This document shows, piece by piece, positions 1-9,900 of a DNA stretch of 64,000 bases. The notes below the pieces were generated by a model, which saw only the letters and a list, made by a program, of their open reading frames with translations, searched no databases and had not been told where the DNA came from. Each line of letters starts with the position of its first letter. The first letter of the stretch is position 1. A program made the translations under genes and the position numbers. This stretch comes from Desulfobacterales bacterium (GTDB lineage Bacteria; Desulfobacterota; Desulfobacteria; Desulfobacterales; Desulfosalsimonadaceae). The stretch is taken from assembly GCA_018335195.1 (NCBI GenBank), contig JAGXKN010000005.1, forward strand, positions 43,134 through 107,133, read 5' to 3'.

Positions 1-1
1 G

Positions 2-415
2 GAGCAATGGCTGGCTTTTTTGCAACAGACACCCGTTGTTATGCGTTTGGGTGGTGTCTGCTGTTGTCATTCCCTGCCGTACGATTCGATCCGGGCCTTT
101 TACGAGCCCGTTGATACCGGTGGCACTGACCGGGCGGCCGAGGTGTTTGATCGTGTCGCCGATCATGTTATATTCTGCGGACACAGTCATGATCCGGTTT
201 TGTTCAGGAGCCGCAACCGGGTCGTGACCCGGGAACAGATGCATGGGCAATCCACCGTATTGCATTGCCATCAACGCTATATTATTATTGTCGGCGCCGG
301 GGAAAATTCGGAATGCGCCGTATTTGATATGAACCGATTACGATATGAGCGGATCTTGATCCCCGCTCCAAGCCGGGTGGAACAAGCCGATGAAAGAGCC
401 GAACTCAGATTTTAA
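2..415 (+). CDS. Metallophosphoesterase family protein, C-terminal part (truncated by window start)
   Basis: Frame is open to the window edge (EQWLAFLQQTPVVMRLGGVCCCHS...); FCGHSHDP is a GHSH-type metal-ligand motif of calcineurin-like phosphoesterases. Confidence 0.7.
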   Translation, partial: EQWLAFLQQTPVVMRLGGVCCCHSLPYDSIRAFYEPVDTGGTDRAAEVFDRVADHVIFCGHSHDPVLFRSRNRVVTREQMHGQSTVLHCHQRYIIIVGAGENSECAVFDMNRLRYERILIPAPSRVEQADERAELRF

Positions 416-3400
416 ATACATCAGCGAGATCGAAACCCAAACCCTGGAAACCATGGGCATATGTCTGGGCGCCTCCACGGTTTCCATCGTGCACCTGCAG
501 ACCGCAAGCGATCCGGCGGATTCTTTCCGGCCGCGGATTGTTGGTGCATCCACGTATCCCCATGGCGGAAATCCGAGAAAGACCCTGTTGTCTGCGCTCG
601 AAGACTCCGGTGTGCAACGCTGCCATCGGGTCGTGGCCACCGGCAGGCGATTCCGGGAGTTCGTCAACCTGACCACCATCCCCGAGCCTGAAGCCGTTGA
701 GTATGCCTACCGGCAGGTCCGCCCCGCGGACGTGAAGTGTCCGGCGATCGTGTCAGCGGGCGGCGAGACCTTCATGGTCTATGTTCTCGACGACAAGGGA
801 CGGATCAATAACGTGCTCACCGGAAACAAGTGCGCTTCTGGCACGGGCGAGTTTTTCATGCAGCAGCTAACTCGCATGGGGGTGACGCTGGAAGAGGCCG
901 CGCTCTGGTCTGCCACCGAGACCCCGTACCAGGTTTCGGGCCGATGCTCGGTATTCTGCAAGTCAGACTGCACGCATGCCATTAACAAGGGGGTGCCCAA
1001 GGCCAGGGTTACCGCCGGCCTGTGCCGGATGATGGCCAACAAGATCCTGGAGCTGCTCAAGCAGGTGGAAAAAAGAAATATCATGATCGTTGGGGGATCG
1101 GCCCGCAACCAGATGATGATCGATTACCTGGAGGAGGCCATCCCCGGCCTGATCGTTCCGGATGAGGCACCGTATTTCGAGGCGATGGGCGCTGCCTTGT
1201 GGGCCCTTGAAAACGAGGCCGCCGCCCTGCCGGATGAAAGCCGCCTGTTTGTCGAGGGTGCGGCATCGTTTGATATTCTTCCCAGACTGCAGGATTATGC
1301 GGATCAGGTAACGTTTAAAAGCGTGAACCGGGGGGAAATGCTCCCGGGCGATGAATGCATCCTGGGCCTGGACGTGGGTTCCACCACCACCAAGGCGGTT
1401 TTGATGCGCAGAAATGATGATGCCATCCTGGCTGACGTGTACCTCTATACTCACGGCGACCCTGTGGGCGCTTCCCGGTCCTGCTACCGGAACCTGCTCG
1501 AGCAGGTGGCGGCACGCATGGATCCGGACAGTCTTTCGATCACCGGGCTCGGTGTATGCGGGTCCGGCCGTCAGATTGCGGGCCTGCACGCGTTGACCGA
1601 CGGCGTGATCAATGAAATCGTGGCCCATGCCGCCGCAGCGGTGCATTTTGACCCGGAGGTGGACACCCTGTTTGAAATCGGGGGCCAGGATGCCAAGTAT
1701 ACTTATATCACCAGCGGGGTCCCGTCCGATTATGCCATGAACGAGGCGTGCTCGGCCGGCACCGGTTCCTTTCTGGCGGAATCCGCGCACGAAACCCTGG
1801 GAGTGGGTGTGGAATCCATAGCTGAGGTGGCCCTCCAGTCCCAGAATCCCCCGAATTTCAACGATCAGTGCGCGGCATTTATTTCATCTGACATCAAGAC
1901 CGCGGTGCACGAGGGCGTGGCTCATGAAGATATCATTGCCGGGCTGGTCTATTCCATATGCATGAATTACATCAACCGGGTCAAGGGCAACCGGCCGGTG
2001 GGCGGCAAGGTTTTTATGCAGGGCGGGGTTTGCTACAACCGTGCCGTGCCCCTGGCCATGGCGGCACTGTCGTCCAAGCCCATTATCGTGCCGCCGGATC
2101 CCGGATTGATGGGTGCATTCGGCGTGGCCCTGGAGATCAAAAAGCGAATTGACATGGGGCTGATTGTCAGCCATGCCTTTGACCTCAAGACCTTGGCCGG
2201 GCGCGAGGTGGTTTACCGGAAATCTTTTACCTGCAAGGGCGGCAAGGAAAAATGCGACCGCGGATGCGAAATTGCCGTGATCGAACTCGAAGGCAAGCGC
2301 TATCCGTTCGGGGGCGCCTGCAACCGCTACTACAATCTGCGCTACAATCTCAAGTATGATATCGAGTCCCTGGACATGGTCAAAAAGCGAGAACATCTCG
2401 TATTTGACAAATACGCCGCGCCCCGGCCGGAAAGTCCGGCCCGGCCAGGCCGTGTGGGCATTAACAAGAGTTTTTTGACAAACAGTTATTATCCCCTGTA
2501 TTCCCAGTTTTTTGCAGCACTGGGCTTTGATCCCGTGCTTTCCGAACGGCCCGAGCCGGAGGGTATTGAGATGCGCAATGCCGCCTTCTGCTACCCGGCC
2601 GAACTGTCCCACGGGTATTTCTATTCCCTGATCCACTCGGAAGATCCCCCGGAATTCATCTTTCTGCCGCACGTCAAATCCGTGCATGTGGAAAACGGAT
2701 ATGCCAATTCCCAGGTCTGCCCGTTTGTCCAGGGCGAGCCCTATTACCTGTGCACGACCTTCAGGCAAACCCTGTCGGAACTGGAAAAAAAGGGAATCCG
2801 GGTGCTTTCTCCCTTTATTGACATGTCCCCGGGACCGGATGCGGCAAAGGACCCGTTGGTTCGGACTGCCGTGGACATGGGGGTGGATCGGCAAACAGCG
2901 GAAGAGGCCTTTGAAACCGCCAAGCAGCAACAACTTGCATGCTTTGCGGAAATGAAACAGATCGGCGCCCGGGCGCTTGAACAGCTGGAGGCCGATCCGG
3001 AGAAAATCGGGGTGGTGATTTTCGGCCGGCCCTATAACGGTTTTGTGGAGGAAGCCCACATGGGCATCCCCCACAAGTTGGCTTCGCGGGGGGTTTACGT
3101 GATCCCGCTGGATTTTTTGCCCATTGAAGCAGAAGCCTCCAAGCCGCATATGTACTGGGGCATGGGGCAGATGATCCTGAAGGCGGCCAGGCATGTCAAA
3201 AACCATTCCCAGCTTTTTGCCACCTATATCACCAATTTCTCCTGCGGACCGGATTCCTTTGTAGTAGGGTATTTCAGAGACATCATGGGAAGAAAGCCCT
3301 CGCTGACCCTGGAGCTTGACAGCCACACCGCGGATGCCGGGATCGAAACCCGGATCGAAGCGTTTCTCGATATCGTGGCCGAGTACCGGCAGCTCCTGCT

Positions 3401-4784
3401 TGCCAGTAACCAGCCTGCGGAGCGGGACGCGTTTTCACCTGCACGAACCTTTCTGGATAGCGGCACGCCCATGGTCAGGACTTCTGACGGGCGGGAGCTT
3501 CTCTTAACCGATCCGCGGGTCACGTTTCTGATCCCTTCCATGGGGCGGCTGGGTACCGAATTGGTGGCAGCCGCGTTTGAAGCCTCGGGGCTGCACGTGG
3601 CCCCTCACCCCCCGGCTGATGAAAATGTGCTCAAGCTCGGCCGGGCCCACACGTCGTGCAAGGAATGTCTCCCGCTGATTCTGACCACCGGGACCCTGCT
3701 CAATTACGCCTACAACAAAAAGCGGGATGACGAAATCCTGGTCTATTTCATGGCCTCGGCCTCGGGTCCGTGCCGGTTCGGCCAGTATTCCGTTTTTATG
3801 GAAGACCTAGTCTCCCGCCTAGAACTTGAAAATGTGGCCATTTTTTCCCTGACCTCGGATAATACGTATTTTGGCCTGGAGGGGCACCTGAATTATTACA
3901 AGGCATGGTGGGCGCTGGTGATCTCGGATATCATGGAGGATATCCGTTCCATGATTCTTGCCAATGCAGCGAACGTGGATCAGGCCATGGAAACGTTCGA
4001 ACAGCAGTGGCAGCCGATCGTGGAAACCATGATTCACGGCAATTACAAGCAGCTCATGGCGCGGCTTGAAAACACCGTGGACGTGCTTTCCCGCATCCCC
4101 ATGCAGAAAAACCCGGCGGATGTGCCCGCCATCCTGATTACCGGGGAAATTTTCGTCCGCCGGGACGCACTGTCCAGGCAGTTTCTGACCGAGCGGCTGG
4201 CCGAAAAGGGTTTTGCCGTGATCTGTTCCCCGGTCTCCGAGTGGATCCGGTATTCGGACTATTGCGTGGAAACAGATGAGAAAAACTGGGGCCGGATGTC
4301 GGTGGGCCAGAAGCTCAAGTTCAAGCTCCGCCAGATGTTCATGAACCGCTATGAAAAACGGATTTCCGGCACGTTGGCGCGCTCCGGGCTGGTGGATGGT
4401 CACCTGGCAGACATTCATACAATGATTGAAAACGCCTCCCCGTATATTTCCCCCCGGCTGGGCGGCGAGGCGATTCTCACGGTAGGCAGCGCGTTGACTG
4501 AAATCGCCTCATCGGTTTCCGGGGTGATCGCGATCGGACCCTTCGGGTGCATGCCCAACCGGGTCTCAGAGGCGATTCTCAGCGAGGTCATGACCCGGCG
4601 GGACAAGCTTCATATCCCGCGCCGGGAAAATTATCTCGAGCCTGTACTTTCAGAGGTAGACGCCCTGCCGTTTCTGGCAGTGGAAAGCGACGGATCCCCG
4701 TTCCCCCAACTCATTGAGGCAAAACTCGAAGCGTTCTGCCTGCGGGCCCGGCGACTGCACCAGCGGATGCGTGCGGTAAACTGA
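390..4784 (+). CDS. Large acyl-CoA dehydratase activase-like protein (two BcrAD/BadFG ATPase domains, DUF2229-like, HgdB-like C-terminus)
   Basis: 1464 aa; LGLDVGSTTTKAVL phosphate-binding motif, NKCASGTGEFF and NEACSAGTGSFLAE motifs, IVGGSARN; Cys-rich C-terminal half. Confidence 0.88.
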   Translation: MKEPNSDFKYISEIETQTLETMGICLGASTVSIVHLQTASDPADSFRPRIVGASTYPHGGNPRKTLLSALEDSGVQRCHRVVATGRRFREFVNLTTIPEPEAVEYAYRQVRPADVKCPAIVSAGGETFMVYVLDDKGRINNVLTGNKCASGTGEFFMQQLTRMGVTLEEAALWSATETPYQVSGRCSVFCKSDCTHAINKGVPKARVTAGLCRMMANKILELLKQVEKRNIMIVGGSARNQMMIDYLEEAIPGLIVPDEAPYFEAMGAALWALENEAAALPDESRLFVEGAASFDILPRLQDYADQVTFKSVNRGEMLPGDECILGLDVGSTTTKAVLMRRNDDAILADVYLYTHGDPVGASRSCYRNLLEQVAARMDPDSLSITGLGVCGSGRQIAGLHALTDGVINEIVAHAAAAVHFDPEVDTLFEIGGQDAKYTYITSGVPSDYAMNEACSAGTGSFLAESAHETLGVGVESIAEVALQSQNPPNFNDQCAAFISSDIKTAVHEGVAHEDIIAGLVYSICMNYINRVKGNRPVGGKVFMQGGVCYNRAVPLAMAALSSKPIIVPPDPGLMGAFGVALEIKKRIDMGLIVSHAFDLKTLAGREVVYRKSFTCKGGKEKCDRGCEIAVIELEGKRYPFGGACNRYYNLRYNLKYDIESLDMVKKREHLVFDKYAAPRPESPARPGRVGINKSFLTNSYYPLYSQFFAALGFDPVLSERPEPEGIEMRNAAFCYPAELSHGYFYSLIHSEDPPEFIFLPHVKSVHVENGYANSQVCPFVQGEPYYLCTTFRQTLSELEKKGIRVLSPFIDMSPGPDAAKDPLVRTAVDMGVDRQTAEEAFETAKQQQLACFAEMKQIGARALEQLEADPEKIGVVIFGRPYNGFVEEAHMGIPHKLASRGVYVIPLDFLPIEAEASKPHMYWGMGQMILKAARHVKNHSQLFATYITNFSCGPDSFVVGYFRDIMGRKPSLTLELDSHTADAGIETRIEAFLDIVAEYRQLLLASNQPAERDAFSPARTFLDSGTPMVRTSDGRELLLTDPRVTFLIPSMGRLGTELVAAAFEASGLHVAPHPPADENVLKLGRAHTSCKECLPLILTTGTLLNYAYNKKRDDEILVYFMASASGPCRFGQYSVFMEDLVSRLELENVAIFSLTSDNTYFGLEGHLNYYKAWWALVISDIMEDIRSMILANAANVDQAMETFEQQWQPIVETMIHGNYKQLMARLENTVDVLSRIPMQKNPADVPAILITGEIFVRRDALSRQFLTERLAEKGFAVICSPVSEWIRYSDYCVETDEKNWGRMSVGQKLKFKLRQMFMNRYEKRISGTLARSGLVDGHLADIHTMIENASPYISPRLGGEAILTVGSALTEIASSVSGVIAIGPFGCMPNRVSEAILSEVMTRRDKLHIPRRENYLEPVLSEVDALPFLAVESDGSPFPQLIEAKLEAFCLRARRLHQRMRAVN

Positions 4785-4785
4785 T

Positions 4786-5490
4786 CTATTCTTTGGCATG
4801 CCCCACCGGCAGCAGGTAAAGGGGCCGGGTGTTTTCATCCAGGTCCAGGGTGCGGGCCACCCTTGGATCGTCAAACGCACCGATGGGCACTGTGGCCAAA
4901 TCCAGTGAAACGCCCTGAAGGCAAAGGTTCTGCGCGGCATGCCCGGCTTCCATCAGGGCGTAGCGTTTTCCCCGCTCGTCGTATTTTCGCATGGTTCGCT
5001 CAAATACGGCTGTAAACACGAATACGGCCGGGGCCTGTTTAATGGCGGACTGATGCAGGCCCGCTTGCCACAGCGCTTCTGTTTTATCTCCCGGGGCTTC
5101 TCTGACAAGCCCGTGGTCTTCCGGCTGATATCTGTAAATTCCAGGGTCCAAACCCTCCACGTCTGCTGCGGCCAGAAATACCTCCAGGGGATAGAGCGCG
5201 CCTGCAGAGGGTGCGGTGCGAAATCCCCCCGGGCTGGTAACACCCTGTGCCGCCCAGCAAAGCTGGGAGATTTCCTCCAGGGTGAGGTGCTTGTCGGTAT
5301 AGGCCCTTTGCGAGCGGCGCTCAAGCAGGGCCTGTTCAATGGTGGTTCGGCTGTTGTGCTTTGGCCCGGGCAGGTCAATTGTCTTTTTGGGGGATGTATC
5401 CATGGCGTCTGCCTCCAAACTGTTTGTAAAAGGGACAATTGTAAGGGAAACGATCAAGGCAAGGATTGCCGCAAATCCTGTGATTCGCAT
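4786..5490 (-). CDS. SagB/ThcOx-family nitroreductase with N-terminal signal/anchor
   Basis: RRSQRAYTDKHLTLEEISQLCWAAQGVTSPGGFRTAPSAGALYPLEVFLAA is typical of SagB-type oxidoreductases; hydrophobic N-terminus MRITGFAAILALIVSLTIVPFTNS. Confidence 0.85.
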   Translation of the reverse strand: MRITGFAAILALIVSLTIVPFTNSLEADAMDTSPKKTIDLPGPKHNSRTTIEQALLERRSQRAYTDKHLTLEEISQLCWAAQGVTSPGGFRTAPSAGALYPLEVFLAAADVEGLDPGIYRYQPEDHGLVREAPGDKTEALWQAGLHQSAIKQAPAVFVFTAVFERTMRKYDERGKRYALMEAGHAAQNLCLQGVSLDLATVPIGAFDDPRVARTLDLDENTRPLYLLPVGHAKE

Positions 5491-5527
5491 GGGATTTATC
5501 CTTTTTCGGTTTTAAATGGTTGAGCAG

Positions 5528-5549
5528 GGGCGAGCCCTTATGTTCGCCC
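5528..5549. repeat. Short palindromic (REP-like) hairpin, GGGCGA...TCGCCC
   Basis: 6-bp inverted repeat ggggcgagcccttatgttcgccc upstream of the SagB-like gene. Confidence 0.45.
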
Positions 5550-5779
5550 GAACCAGTGATTAACACATAGCTCCATTTTTTCTTTTAATTATAAATTTTC
5601 GATTTGGATTGTTCAACCAGGCAGCCTTGAGATTTCGTTTCGGGGCCCGCAAAGAAGAAACCATCTACGGAACCGCAAAGGGATTTTTCGTGCAGCGGCA
5701 TGCGGTTGCCTTGGAAAGCGACATTCGCGGATAGGCGATGAAGACCGGAGTTTTGCCGGAAGCTCTCAACCTTGAAAGG

Positions 5780-5818
5780 CTCTGCAAAAAAGCATCGGGC
5801 TTCCCGGATCTTCGTAGG
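5780..5818 (-). repeat. Dispersed intergenic repeat, copy A
   Basis: Reverse complement CTACGAAGATCCGGGAAGCCCGATGCTTTTTTGCAGAGC matches copy B (GAAGCCGGATGCTTTTTTTTTTGCAGAGC). Confidence 0.6.
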
Positions 5819-5990
5819 GTCGGGCCGGCGGGGAAGTTTGCACATCTGCCGTCCGCTCTCGTGCCCGATGCATCTGCGCAAACCACCCCGCGTAAGCTGC
5901 AGAATTTGCTTGACACTTTTTTCGGAATTTATCACAAAAAAGGGCTGTGGCTGCGGCCGGAGCAATTTCAGGGCGGGGGAACTTAAAAAT

Positions 5991-6941
5991 ATGAAGCCGG
6001 GCATATATATCGCCGGATCGGGCAGAAACGGCCTGTTTGACGGACTGTCGCCGGAAGGGCTTGCCGGGTTTCATCCGTCCTGGCAAAGGGACGTCGATCG
6101 GCTCAGGCCGTGGGATAGCACCCGGCTGCCGGCAACCGGGCAATTCGAAGACAGCCTGGCAGCCTGGAAATCCCGGACAGGCCGGGCCGATGCATGCACC
6201 CTGGTCTGCGGGCGGTGTTCTTCAACCATGGACGGCCTTCGCAGCCTGATCGATGTGATCGGTATGACGCCGTGGGATTGCCTGATCGCGGTGGAGCAGC
6301 AAAAGGGCAGAGGCCAGATGCAGCGCTCCTGGATTTCCCCGCCGGGAAACCTGTATGCCTCATGGTATTGGCCGAACCCGGGAGAGATCAACGGAGCGGC
6401 TCCCGGCTGGCAGGCAATGGCTTCGCTGATGGCCGGGGAACTTGTGGCTACGGTACTCGATGCCATGGGCGTTCGGGTCTTTATAAAATGGCCCAATGAC
6501 CTTCTTATCGAGGACCGGAAAGTCTGCGGCATCCTGGTGGAGCACCGTGGCGGCCACCTGATCGTGGGCATCGGCTTGAATCTGGCTTCCGCCCCGCCTC
6601 TGGAGCAGCTTACGGATGCATTTGCCGTAAAGCCGGCAAGTCTGCAGGAACTGGACCTGCAGGTCACCCCCCTGGAATTCTGGATGCAGATGCTTGAGAT
6701 CGGGCGCAGCCGGTTTTATCATTTGGTGCAGTCCATGACGCCTGCGGCGTTTGTGGCGCTGGTAAAAAAACGCCTGGCATGGCAGGGACACATGGTCACC
6801 ATCCGGATCAGCCGGGATGAGGCCTTTACCGCAGAAATTGCCGGGCTGGCCGCAGACGGCGGCCTGATTATTGAAAAAAACGGTAAAACCCGCGTGATCT
6901 ATAACGGCAGTATCCTGCCGGCGGGAAATGTTCATTCTTAA
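5991..6941 (+). CDS. Biotin--[carboxylase] ligase (BirA catalytic domain, no HTH) with altered biotinyl-AMP loop
   Basis: AVEQQKGRGQMQRSWISPPGNLYASWYW, FIKWPNDLLIEDRKVCGILVEHR, VGIGLNL; ATG at 5991 preferred over the upstream ORF start. Confidence 0.88.
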   Translation: MKPGIYIAGSGRNGLFDGLSPEGLAGFHPSWQRDVDRLRPWDSTRLPATGQFEDSLAAWKSRTGRADACTLVCGRCSSTMDGLRSLIDVIGMTPWDCLIAVEQQKGRGQMQRSWISPPGNLYASWYWPNPGEINGAAPGWQAMASLMAGELVATVLDAMGVRVFIKWPNDLLIEDRKVCGILVEHRGGHLIVGIGLNLASAPPLEQLTDAFAVKPASLQELDLQVTPLEFWMQMLEIGRSRFYHLVQSMTPAAFVALVKKRLAWQGHMVTIRISRDEAFTAEIAGLAADGGLIIEKNGKTRVIYNGSILPAGNVHS

Positions 6942-6990
6942 AGCAAAACATTAAGTCAATGATATATAATTTTGGAAAATAAGGGTATTT

Positions 6991-9900
6991 GTGTTTATGA
7001 GCAATGAAGGGCAGCCGCGTATTGAAAAAAGTTTTGAACAGGTGCAGTCAGAAATCGAGGGCAGGCCGGTTCTGATCGCCAACAGGGGGATCCCGGCCCG
7101 ACGGATTAGCCGCTCCATATCCGAGCAGCTCGAAGCCGTGGCGATCATGACCGCGACAGACGTGGACAAGACCTCGCCCTCCACGCTGGGCGCCCATGAA
7201 TTGTTGCTGTTGCCTGATGACCCCCAGGCCTACCTGGACCTGGACCGGGTTATACGCAAGGCCCGGGAAAGGGGAGTTATCGGCCTACATCCCGGATGGG
7301 GCTTTGGCGCCGAGGATGACAGCTTTCCCGCCAAGTGCGAAGAAAACGGGATCACGTTTATCGGTCCGCCGGCAGAGTCCATGCGCATTCTGGGCAACAA
7401 GGTCTCTGTGCGTCGTCTGGCCCGGCAGTTGGGCGTACCCGTGGTGCCGGGTTCCGAAAGTGCCGTGACCATCCCCGAGGCCAGGAAAATTGCCGCCCGG
7501 ATCGGTTTTCCGATTATGCTCAAGGCCGAAGGCGGCGGGGGTGGTCGGGGAATCTACACGGTATACTCTGAAAACCAATTGGAGTCCGCCTTTCACAAAG
7601 CTTCGGTCATGTCTGAAGCCTCGTTTGGAAATCCCCGCGTGTATGTGGAAAAATACCTTCCGTCCGTGCGGCACATTGAAATCCAGGTGATCGCCGATCA
7701 ATACGGCAATATTTTCGCCTTTGACGAACGCGACTGCTCGGTGCAGCGCAATCACCAGAAACTCGTGGAAATTACGCCCTCTCCCTGGCCCCTGATGACC
7801 GAGTCCCTGCGCGAACGTTTGAAAGCCTATGCACGGCAGCTCGTCAGTGCGGTCAACTATTATTCCCTTGCCACCGTGGAGTTTCTGGTGGATGAAAATG
7901 CAGCGCCCTACCTGATCGAGGTCAATACCCGGCTCCAGGTGGAGCACGGCATCACGGAATGCCGCTATGGCATCGACCTGGTCGAAGAGCAGATTGCAGT
8001 GGCTTTCGGCGCCGCCCTGCGCTTTACCGAAAAGACCACCGTGCCGTTTCTCCATGCCATGCAGTGCCGGATCAACTGCGAGGATCCCCAGAACGAGTTC
8101 GGCCCCAATTCCGGCCTGATTACCCGGTACGTATCCCCGGGCGGCCAGGGGGTCCGCCTGGATTCCTGCGTGACAGAGGGATACGAGTTTCCGTCCCAGT
8201 ATGATTCGGCGGCCTCCCTGCTGATTACCTATGGCAGCACCTGGGCCAAGACGGTGAAACTCATGCAGCGGGCGCTTCGCGAATACATGATCAGCGGGGT
8301 CAAGACCACGATTCCGTTTCACCGCCAGATCGTCAAGCACCCGGTCTTTGTTTCCGGAAAATATGACACCCGGTTTATCGAGCATCACCCGGAACTCATG
8401 TTTTACTCGGACATCGAGCCCGAGGCCCTGCGCATGTCCCGGCTGGTGGCTGAAATTTCGGCCCGTGGATACAATCCGTTCGTGGCGCTGGGGGCCTACC
8501 GCGGCCGCGGGGACAAGCGGGTGGGACGCCTGGAAGTGGTTCAGCCGGAAATCCCGGAACAAAGTCACGAAACCTTCTCCTTTCCCCGGCGGGATCGGCA
8601 GACGGCGCTCGACCGGGTCCGCGACAGCAGGGAACAGGGAATTGTGCACTTTACGGATACCACCACCCGGGATATTACCCAGTCCAACAGCGGCAACCGG
8701 TTACGGCTGGCAGAAGACCGCCTCGTGGGGCCGTATCTGGACCGGTGCGGCTTTTTTTCCCTGGAAAACGGGGGCGGGGCGCATTTTCACGTGGCCATGC
8801 TTGCCAACATGACCTATCCGTTTACCGAGGCGGCACAGTGGAACGAATTCGCTCCGAATTCGCTCAAGCAGATTCTGATCCGCTCCACCAACGTGCTGGG
8901 ATACAAGCCCCAGCCCCGATCCATGATGGAAAAGACCGGGGAGATGATTTGTGCGCATTACGACGTGATCCGTTGTTTTGACTTTCTCAATCACATTGAA
9001 AACATGCGCCCGTTTGCCGAAATCGTGCTAAACGACAATGCCTGCATCTTTGAGCCCGCCATTTCCCTGTCCTACGCCCCCGGGTTTACTGTGGCGCATT
9101 ACCTTGCGGTTGCCGGGGAAATCCTGCAGATGACCCGCAGAGTAGCCGGCGTGGATGCGGAGCAGGCCTCACAGATGATTATTTTGGGGTTAAAGGATAT
9201 GGCCGGCGTGTGCCCGCCTTGGTTCATCCGGGAACTGGTCGGAGCCATCCGGGAGAAATACCCCGAACTTGTACTGCATTATCACAGGCATTACACCGAC
9301 GGCCTGTTTGTGACGGCAGTCGGGGCCGCGGCAGAGTCGGGCGCGCATATCCTGGATACCGCCATCGGGCCGGCAGTGCGATGGTACGGCCAGGGAGAGG
9401 TCCTGTCCACCGCTGCGTATATCGAGGACGAACTCGGCCTGCAGATTCGCCTGGACCGGGAGATGATCCGCAAGTCCGGGTTTGTTTTAAAACAGATCAT
9501 GCCTTACTATGATCAGTACTGTTCCCCGTATTTCAAGGGCATCGACTATGACGTGGTGGAACACGGCATGCCCGGCGGGGCCACGTCATCTTCCCAGGAA
9601 GGCGCCATGAAGCAGGGGTATATCCGCCTGCTGCCGTACATGCTGCGTTTTCTGGCCGGCACCCGCAAAATCGTGCGGTATCATGATGTCACCCCGGGCT
9701 CCCAGATTACCTGGAATACGGCATTTCTTGCCGTAACCGGGGCGTACAAGCGGGGCGGAGAGCCTTACGTACGGCACATGCTCGAAGTGCTTGAAACCGC
9801 GGCCGCATATCCGGAGGATGAACTCAGCGAGGAAGTGATAGAAGATCGCCTGAAGCTTTACCAGGACAGCAATGACGCTTTCCGGGACCTGTTGCTGGGC

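Noticed and set aside
1884-3326. 480-aa minus-strand ORF inside the activase gene
   Set aside because: Antisense shadow ORF in high-GC coding DNA; His/Gly/Arg-rich translation, no recognisable motif; the plus-strand protein is clearly real.
4939-5523. 194-aa plus-strand ORF opposite the SagB-like gene
   Set aside because: Antisense to recognised flavin-enzyme motifs; no domain support.
7285-8649. 454-aa minus-strand ORF opposite the carboxylase
   Set aside because: Shadow ORF of the biotin carboxylase domain; low-complexity H/G/R composition.
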